DNA of 13,446 nucleotides from Hydrogenimonas sp. (GTDB lineage: Bacteria > Campylobacterota > Campylobacteria > Campylobacterales > Hydrogenimonadaceae): contig WGAW01000171.1 of NCBI GenBank assembly GCA_015494675.1, positions 1 through 13,446 of the forward strand, given 5' to 3'. Under the pieces are notes generated by a model. The model saw only the letters and a program-made list of their open reading frames with translations, searched no databases and was not told where the DNA came from. The first letter of the stretch is position 1. Each line of letters begins with the position of its first letter. The position numbers and the translations under genes are program-made. This document shows positions 6,675-13,446 of this stretch, piece after piece.

Positions 6675-7842
6675 AGTCCAGATCATCGTCACCCTGTCGC
6701 TACTCATATGGGTGGCCCCTTTTCTTGCGAGGATTCTGCACTTTCCGACGACTCCCATAGAGATCATCCTCGGCGCAGGAGCCGGAGCCTTCGGCCTATT
6801 CGGGGAGGGACACAACAAGCTTTTCGAACTCGTGGCCGAATTCGGATTTTTGTATCTGATGTTCGTAGCGGGTCTGGAGGTAAACGTAAAGAAGCTCCTC
6901 AAGACCGACCGATCTACGCTCAAGGCGGGTTTCGCCTACATCGGACTGCTCTATGCCCTCTCCGTGCTTATAGCTTACCAGCTTGGAATGAGTTTCGTAT
7001 TCATGGTCATATTCCCCCTGATCTCCGTGGGAATCATCGCCGCGCTCTCCAAAGAGTACGGCAAGGATACCCCGTGGATCAAGCTTACCATAACCATAGG
7101 GATACTGGGTGAACTCGTCAGCATCATAGTGCTCACTTTGGCCAGTGCCGGCATCCACTACGGCGTCGGCTTCGAATTCTTCTCAAAGATCACGATACTT
7201 GCGGGTTTCATCCTTCTGCTTATTCTGTTCTACTATATGCTCCATCTCCTCTTCTGGTGGTATCCTGAAATAAGAAATGTGATGATGCCCTATTTCGATA
7301 CGAAAGAGCAGGATATCCGCCTGAGCATGGCGATGCTCTTCATAATGCTGGCCATCATGATCTATCTGGGGCTGGAGGTGGCTTTCGGCGCTTTTATAGC
7401 GGGGGTCTTCATAGCCACCTTTTTCGCCCACAAAGAGGATCTGGAGGCGAAGCTTTCGAGCTTCGGATTCGGTTTTCTGATACCGATATTTTTCATATAT
7501 GTCGGCAGCTCTTTCCCCATAGAGGCGCTGCAGAAAGAGGGTCTGGTGATGCTGGCCGTCATCATCACCCTGATCATGATATTCGTACGCCTCATCTCTT
7601 CCCTCGTATTTGTACCCAAAAGCGGTTTCAAAAACGCTATGTTGCTTGGGTTTTCACAGGCGATGCCGCTTACACTGCTTATAGCCGTAGCGACGATAGC
7701 GTACCATGCCGAGAGTATCGACAGATTCAACTACGAAGCATTCGTTCTTGCGAGCCTGCTTGAGGTGCTCTTCTCGATGGCCGCCATAAAGGCGATAACC
7801 TCCCTGTCGCCGGGGGCTCCGGAGGGTCGTAAGCGGCGTTAG
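6664..7842 (+). CDS. CPA2-family cation:proton antiporter, no RCK domain
   Basis: A 392-residue integral membrane protein with about 11-13 hydrophobic segments, matching the Na+/H+ exchanger (KefB/NapA-like) fold. FLYLMFVAGLEVNVKKL (63-78) corresponds to the LMFLAGLE motif of Kef proteins, and AFGAFIAGVFIA (240-251) to the GAFLAGV motif. It ends right after the transport domain with a basic tail (GRKRR) and lacks the TrkA-N regulatory domain of KefB/KefC. At the central unwound helix, where the family has Gln-Asp, Asn-Asp or Asp-Asp, it reads G149-E150 (GILGELVSIIVL). R309 may stand where electrogenic relatives carry a lysine. Transported ion and direction cannot be told. ATG 6664 overlaps the end of bioB, so translation is probably coupled. 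The stop overlaps the convergent aroK stop. Confidence 0.85.
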   Translation: MTAEVQIIVTLSLLIWVAPFLARILHFPTTPIEIILGAGAGAFGLFGEGHNKLFELVAEFGFLYLMFVAGLEVNVKKLLKTDRSTLKAGFAYIGLLYALSVLIAYQLGMSFVFMVIFPLISVGIIAALSKEYGKDTPWIKLTITIGILGELVSIIVLTLASAGIHYGVGFEFFSKITILAGFILLLILFYYMLHLLFWWYPEIRNVMMPYFDTKEQDIRLSMAMLFIMLAIMIYLGLEVAFGAFIAGVFIATFFAHKEDLEAKLSSFGFGFLIPIFFIYVGSSFPIEALQKEGLVMLAVIITLIMIFVRLISSLVFVPKSGFKNAMLLGFSQAMPLTLLIAVATIAYHAESIDRFNYEAFVLASLLEVLFSMAAIKAITSLSPGAPEGRKRR

Positions 7843-8351
7843 GAGACTCTGTTTAGAATCTCTTCTACCACATGTCCGACGGGAGCCGAAGCGTCGACCG
7901 TTATCTCGGCTTGGGCTTCATAAACTTTTCGGCGCATTTCAAAAAGCTCTTTTGCTCTTTCAGGATCCGAAAAGAGCGGGCGCTTTCGCCGCTGAGACGC
8001 ACCGATACGCTCGACAATCTTTTCAAACGCTATTTCGAGGTAGACGACCTTTCCGATATCCCTGAGCCGCTCTGTTACTATCGGCATTCCGCCGCCCGTA
8101 GAGATAACGGTGCCGCGTACACATGCGGCCATCCATTCGGCGCTCTCACGCTCCAAAGCCCTAAAATATTCCTCCCCCTCTTTTTCGAAGATCTCCGGTA
8201 TCGCACGTCCTTGCTGCGACTCTATGAGCGTATCGGCATCCAGAAAATAGCGGCCGCTCTCTCTGGCGAGCAGCCTCCCCACCGTACTCTTGCCGCTGCC
8301 CATGAAGCCGATAAGTACGATATTCTCAGGGCAGTGAGACGATATACCCAT
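7839..8351 (-). CDS. aroK: Shikimate kinase
   Basis: Phosphorylates shikimate to shikimate 3-phosphate on the way to chorismate. The 170-residue P-loop protein has Walker A GFMGSGKST (15-23), the substrate-site DADT aspartates (38, 40), the FEKEGEEYFR stretch with the shikimate-binding arginine near 64, the Gly-Gly-Gly loop (86-88), the RPL lid arginine (124) and the C-terminal RRKVYEAQA segment. All catalytic residues are present. The ATG at 8349-8351 lies inside the end of the AMIN-domain gene (26-base overlap), and the ribosome site is weak (GGAAG almost touching the start), so translation is likely coupled. It is the last gene of the recA-eno operon. Chorismate also feeds menaquinone through the futalosine route, to which mqnD belongs. 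Confidence 0.95.
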   Translation of the reverse strand: MGISSHCPENIVLIGFMGSGKSTVGRLLARESGRYFLDADTLIESQQGRAIPEIFEKEGEEYFRALERESAEWMAACVRGTVISTGGGMPIVTERLRDIGKVVYLEIAFEKIVERIGASQRRKRPLFSDPERAKELFEMRRKVYEAQAEITVDASAPVGHVVEEILNRVS

Positions 8352-8979
8352 CTTCCGCTTTTTCTATTTTGTATCTGTATGGCGCGTCTAGCGTAAGCAC
8401 TACACGGTAGTAGCCGTTGTGGTTTCCTATATCTATCGAGATGAACGGAGCTCTGTTCAGCGCTATATGTTTAGTAAGAAAGCCCGCTTCTCTTTTGAAG
8501 TCAAGCGCAACCTTGAACGGACGACTGAGGTGGAAGCTTCTGATCTTTTTATCTTTCGTGACTATTTTCAGACTCTTTCGGCCCACCTCGAGCGACAAAA
8601 AAGGGAGCGGCCGGTAGGTACTCTTTTTTGCGGGAGCGGTCTCCCTTTTCGGCTCTTCGCCTGCGGCCATGGCCGCCGCTCTCCGAAGAGGCGGGTTCTG
8701 CGAAAGATAGAGAGGCTTGTGCCAGTCTACGGAGCGGTCCACCGGCGTGATTAGCTTTTTGATGGAGCCGTCGACGGACTGATAGTAGACGACAACGGAT
8801 GTCAATACCCTTGCGTCATTGGGAAGAGAGATTTTCGCCGACCTGAAAGGGGGTGCCTTTTTTACCCGGTTCGACGATACGGGCAAAACTGTATTGTCAA
8901 TTACCGGCTTGAACGGGTTTTCGCGCGCCTGAAGAAGCGTAAGGAGGGCGAAGATCGTCAAAAAAGTCAGTGGTCTCAT
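8326..8979 (-). CDS. Exported AMIN-domain protein
   Basis: 217 residues. The start at ATG 8977-8979 is preferred over longer upstream readings because it begins with a signal peptide (MRPLTFLTIFALLTLLQA, cleavage probably after about residue 18), has GGAG eight bases upstream, and makes a 4-base ATGA overlap with the preceding ftsB-like gene. After a low-complexity Pro/Ala/Lys linker (about 95-123), residues 128-217 form an AMIN domain (LSLEVGRKSLKIVTKD through DIGNHNGYYRVVLTLDAPY to the final VSLP). AMIN domains bind peptidoglycan or target periplasmic proteins to the septum or to secretion systems; there is no amidase domain here. I recall that the gene at this place in C. jejuni (CgpA) is a periplasmic glycoprotein. 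No D/E-X-N-X-S/T glycosylation sequon is visible in this version. Role unknown; division or envelope work is suggested by the FtsB-like neighbour. Confidence 0.8.
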   Translation of the reverse strand: MRPLTFLTIFALLTLLQARENPFKPVIDNTVLPVSSNRVKKAPPFRSAKISLPNDARVLTSVVVYYQSVDGSIKKLITPVDRSVDWHKPLYLSQNPPLRRAAAMAAGEEPKRETAPAKKSTYRPLPFLSLEVGRKSLKIVTKDKKIRSFHLSRPFKVALDFKREAGFLTKHIALNRAPFISIDIGNHNGYYRVVLTLDAPYRYKIEKAEDGYIVSLP

Positions 8980-9247
8980 TGGTCCGGCTCCAGCTGTTTG
9001 AGTTCGAAATACTCCTTCTGCAAAGCGGCGTTTTTGGCTTTGAGTATCTTTATGTGTCTCTCGTACACCGATCTCTGCTCCTCGAGCCCCAGAAGGACGG
9101 TAAGGGAGTTTGGCCCGAACAGCAGTATGCCCACATAGACCCCCAGGGCCGCAACCGCCGCCAGCGCCAACGCGATCCGCCCGAGAGGAAGACCCCAAAA
9201 GGCCTTCGAAAAAGCGCTCTTTCGCTCGGGCAGATCGAGCCGTTCCA

Positions 9248-9248
<1 letters not shown>
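8976..9248 (-). CDS. ftsB: FtsB/DivIC-like division protein
   Basis: 90 residues: a short basic cytoplasmic N-terminus, one membrane span (about 24-45), the FGPNSL turn seen in FtsB proteins, then a predicted coiled coil (about 51-87). This is the layout of FtsB/DivIC (septum formation initiator family), which pairs with FtsL and FtsQ at the division site. The position right after eno supports the call, since eno-ftsB adjacency is common in Proteobacteria. ATG (9246-9248) overlaps the eno stop by one base (TGATG), and its own stop overlaps the AMIN-gene start. Short coiled-coil proteins diverge quickly, so the call rests on topology and neighbourhood more than on identity. Confidence 0.75.
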
Positions 9249-11574
<2,326 letters not shown>

Positions 11575-11605
11575 AAATACCTCTCGTCTGATGAAAATTA
11601 GAGAT

Positions 11606-11629
11606 ATTTTATCACTATTTCGATAAAAT
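11606..11629. promoter_or_regulatory. Symmetric divergent promoter of recA and mqnD
   Basis: A perfect 8-base inverted repeat, ATTTTATC (11606-11613) and GATAAAAT (11622-11629), with an 8-base centre. Each outer arm supplies a TAAAAT -10-like hexamer: minus strand 11606-11611 for recA and plus strand 11624-11629 for mqnD. Both would place the transcript start about 25 bases before the respective start codon. No clear -35 boxes. The symmetry could also be a repressor or activator site. Confidence 0.5.
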
Positions 11630-11645
11630 CAACCAAAAACAGAAA

Positions 11646-11673
11646 GTGAGCAGCGCGCAGTGAGCAGTGAGCA
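11646..11673 (+). repeat. Heptamer tandem repeat at the mqnD start
   Basis: Four 7-base units in a row: GTGAGCA (11646), GCGCGCA (11653, two changes), GTGAGCA (11660) and GTGAGCA (11667), followed by a partial GC. The third unit supplies the GTG start codon of mqnD. The repeat occupies the place where a ribosome site would be expected, and none is obvious. Confidence 0.8.
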
Positions 11674-12550
11674 GCGGTCGGTTCCCGGCATAAACCCTAT
11701 CAAAATAGCGCATTCGCCCGATGCAGACGACATCTTTATGTACTATGCGATCAAATTCGGCTGGATATCCACGCCTGTGCCGTTTCGAAATATCGCACTC
11801 GATATCGAAACGCTCAACGAGGCGGCACTGGAAGGAAACTACGAAGCGACGGCGATAAGCTTCGCCCTCTATCCCAAAATCCGCGAAGACTACGCACTGC
11901 TCAAGACGGCGGTAAGTTTCGGCGAGGGTTACGGCCCCAAACTGATAAAGCCCAAAGGCAAACGGCTCCGACCCAACTTCAAAGCGGCGCTGAGCGGCCG
12001 CCACACGACAAATGCGATGCTCTTCAAGATAGCCTACCCGCAGGCGCGAATCGTCTACAAAAACTTTCTCGAGATAGAAGATGCCGTACTCTCCGGCGAG
12101 GTCGACGCAGGGGTGCTGATTCACGAAAGCATTCTCGACTTCGACGAGAGCCTGGAAGTGGAGCGCGAAATATGGGATATATGGCTGGAGCTGGCGAAAG
12201 AGGAGCTGCCCCTGCCGCTGGGCGGCATGGCGCTTCGGCGCTCCATCCCGCTTCTTCGCGCCATAGAGATAGAAGATGCACTGACAAAGGCGGTAAAGGT
12301 AGCCAATACCCACCGCGCAACGCTTGCGAAGATGCTGCTTGAGAGAGATCTCGTACGGATAGATGCCGCTACGCTCGACCGCTACCTCGATCTATACGCA
12401 AACGACCGTTCGGTCACGATGGACGATACGCAGATGCGCGCTTTGGACACACTCTTTAAAATAGGCTACGAGCACGGCTTCTACGAGTGCCCGATAAAGG
12501 CGGACGACTTCACGATACCGCACGAATATGCAAAAGCGAGGTTTTCATGA
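11660..12550 (+). CDS. mqnD: 1,4-dihydroxy-6-naphthoate synthase (futalosine menaquinone pathway)
   Basis: MqnD converts cyclic dehypoxanthine futalosine to 1,4-dihydroxy-6-naphthoate, the naphthoquinone precursor of menaquinone. The 296-residue protein has the periplasmic-binding-like fold of the MqnA/MqnD family. MqnD hallmarks are visible: AHSPDADDIFMYYA (17-30), the GRHTTNAM loop (113-120, family GRHTTA), VLIHES (152-157) with the probable catalytic base H155, and LPLPLGG (183-189). MqnA lacks the HTTA loop. The only usual start codon in frame is GTG 11660, inside a heptamer repeat and without a clear ribosome site; an in-frame TAA lies upstream at 11624. It is divergent from recA and followed by fliQ after 34 bases. 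Databases may label it merely a substrate-binding protein. Menaquinone is the main respiratory quinone in this phylum. Confidence 0.85.
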   Translation: MSSEQRSVPGINPIKIAHSPDADDIFMYYAIKFGWISTPVPFRNIALDIETLNEAALEGNYEATAISFALYPKIREDYALLKTAVSFGEGYGPKLIKPKGKRLRPNFKAALSGRHTTNAMLFKIAYPQARIVYKNFLEIEDAVLSGEVDAGVLIHESILDFDESLEVEREIWDIWLELAKEELPLPLGGMALRRSIPLLRAIEIEDALTKAVKVANTHRATLAKMLLERDLVRIDAATLDRYLDLYANDRSVTMDDTQMRALDTLFKIGYEHGFYECPIKADDFTIPHEYAKARFS

Positions 12551-12584
12551 AGAGCATCGCGGCGGCAGATTGGAGCGAAACGGC

Positions 12585-12851
12585 ATGGAAGCCCAGTTTA
12601 TAGCTCTCGGCGTAGAGACGCTCAAGATCGCCCTTATACTCTCTCTGCCCATGCTTCTGGCGGGGCTGATCGCCGGTCTGGCCATCAGTATCTTTCAGGC
12701 GACGACCCAGATAAACGAGATGACGCTCAGCTTCATTCCCAAGATTATCGTCGTCGCCGTCGTCATGATCATAACGATGCCGTGGATGATGAATACGATG
12801 ATAGACTACACGACCAGACTCTTCGATATGATCAAGGATTTCGCTTTTTGA
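12585..12851 (+). CDS. fliQ: FliQ, flagellar export gate subunit
   Basis: Inner-membrane component of the flagellar type III export gate with FliP and FliR. 88 residues, the usual FliQ size, with two hydrophobic hairpin helices (about 13-38 and 50-72) separated by the conserved FQATTQINEMTLSFIPK segment (37-53). I chose ATG 12585 (MEAQFIALG) over an upstream in-frame reading from 12528, because the family starts there and GGAG lies 9 bases upstream. It sits between mqnD and murB rather than with other flagellar genes, and I recall the same placement in Campylobacter. The end overlaps the murB start by 4 bases. Confidence 0.95.
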   Translation: MEAQFIALGVETLKIALILSLPMLLAGLIAGLAISIFQATTQINEMTLSFIPKIIVVAVVMIITMPWMMNTMIDYTTRLFDMIKDFAF

Positions 12852-13446
12852 GAAGCCGACGGATAGACTTTTCAAGATTCTCAAGCATCAAAATCGGCCC
12901 CGTCGTCGATGTCAAAGTTATCGAAAAAGGTGACGAAATTCCGCCCGGCCACACGCTCATAGGCCGTGCGAACAACCTTCTGGTATCTCCGGTTCCGCCC
13001 CCTCTAATGATGCTCGGAAAAGATTTCGACTACATCGAACTCTCGGGAAACATGCTCATAATAGGTGCCGCTACGCCGACAGGAAAGATTCTTTCGTTTT
13101 GCAAAAGCCGCGATATCGGGGGTTTCGAGTATGTCGCGAAGCTTCCGGGCACCCTCGGGGGTATGCTCGCCATGAACGCGGGGGTGAAGAGTTACGAGAC
13201 TTTCAACTCCCTTGCGGGGCTCAAAACCGACAAGGGTTTTTTCAAAAAAGAAGATATAGAGCACGGCTACCGTTTCGCGAAGCTTCCGGGTGTCGCGTTA
13301 GAGGCGGTTTTCGAGATCAAAAAGGGCTTCGACTCCTCCCTCGCGAAAGAGCTGTTGGATCTTAGGAGAAACCAGCCCAAAGAGCCGAGTGCGGGCAGCG
13401 CTTTCAAAAACCCTCCCGGCGACTACGCGGGCCGCCTCATAGAGGC
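12848..13446 (+). CDS. murB: UDP-N-acetylenolpyruvoylglucosamine reductase, 5' part
   Basis: Reduces UDP-GlcNAc-enolpyruvate to UDP-MurNAc with NADPH and FAD, the second committed step of peptidoglycan synthesis. The frame is open for 199 codons to the window end. It starts at TTG 12848, which overlaps the fliQ stop (TTGA), with AAGGA nine bases upstream; no ATG lies in frame until well inside the FAD domain. Visible motifs: IDFSRFSSIKIG at the N-terminus, the FAD-binding LIGRANNLLVSP (37-48), KLPGTLGGMLAMNAG (98-112) and the catalytic-serine region SAGSAFKNP (181-189) followed by GDYAGRLIE. This is the short MurB type of Campylobacterota. About 60 C-terminal residues are expected beyond the window. 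Confidence 0.93.
   Translation, partial: MRSRRIDFSRFSSIKIGPVVDVKVIEKGDEIPPGHTLIGRANNLLVSPVPPPLMMLGKDFDYIELSGNMLIIGAATPTGKILSFCKSRDIGGFEYVAKLPGTLGGMLAMNAGVKSYETFNSLAGLKTDKGFFKKEDIEHGYRFAKLPGVALEAVFEIKKGFDSSLAKELLDLRRNQPKEPSAGSAFKNPPGDYAGRLIE

Noticed and set aside
8326..8979. Bacterial N-glycosylation sites in the AMIN protein, by analogy with C. jejuni CgpA
   Set aside because: No D/E-X-N-X-S/T sequon is present in the translated sequence.
8980..9198. Extension of the AMIN-domain protein by 73 residues upstream
   Set aside because: The added part is the other frame of ftsB, is Gly/Arg-rich, and would bury the signal peptide; the start at 8979 has GGAG and an ATGA overlap.
11575..11659. LexA/SOS box upstream of recA
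   Set aside because: No CTG-N10-CAG or GAAC-N4-GTTC operator is seen; the inverted repeat here is AT-rich and centred between the promoters.
11615..12313. 232-codon minus-strand frame antisense to mqnD
   Set aside because: Shadow of mqnD; its end only reads the heptamer repeat backwards (TAHCALLT-like residues).

Overview
The window looks like core chromosome of a motile member of the Campylobacterota (formerly Epsilonproteobacteria), with a fairly balanced base composition rather than the AT-rich one of Campylobacter or Helicobacter. The evidence is the flagellin sequence type (D1 helix carrying the Campylobacterota version of the TLR5 contact site), the short biotin synthase, a futalosine-pathway menaquinone gene, the short-type MurB, flagellar promoters of sigma-28 type, and two gene neighbourhoods that I recall from Campylobacter and Helicobacter: topA near bioB, and aroK-AMIN-ftsB-eno-recA // mqnD-fliQ-murB. 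A free-living, vent- or sediment-type genus is plausible, but the genus cannot be fixed from the sequence alone.

Layout. Positions 1-2890 (minus strand) hold two late flagellar genes, a major flagellin (its 3' end runs off the window) and the filament cap gene fliD. Each has its own sigma-28 promoter with an exact 15-nt spacer. Positions 3023-7842 (plus strand) form a tight run: topA (four C-terminal zinc ribbons), a small metallophosphoesterase, bioB, and a CPA2-type cation:proton antiporter without a regulatory RCK domain. This run converges on the next block, and the two stop codons share four bases (7839-7842). Positions 7839-11574 (minus strand) form a recA-eno-ftsB-AMIN-aroK operon in which each gene overlaps or nearly touches the next. 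Positions 11660-13446 (plus strand) hold mqnD, fliQ and murB, the last starting at a TTG inside the fliQ stop and running off the window.

The genes join housekeeping (DNA supercoiling, recombination, glycolysis, shikimate and menaquinone, biotin, peptidoglycan precursor, division) with flagellar export and filament parts, as is common for Campylobacterota, whose flagellar genes are scattered among core genes. The futalosine route starts from chorismate, so aroK (shikimate pathway) and mqnD belong to the same metabolic line.

No stretch longer than about 135 bases lacks a gene. I see no tRNA, rRNA, CRISPR array, insertion sequence or prophage signal, and nothing that amounts to an undescribed system. 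The most interesting small features are a four-unit heptamer tandem repeat that supplies the mqnD start codon, a symmetric back-to-back promoter between recA and mqnD, and an antiporter whose usual ion-binding (Q/N/D)-D pair reads Gly-Glu.
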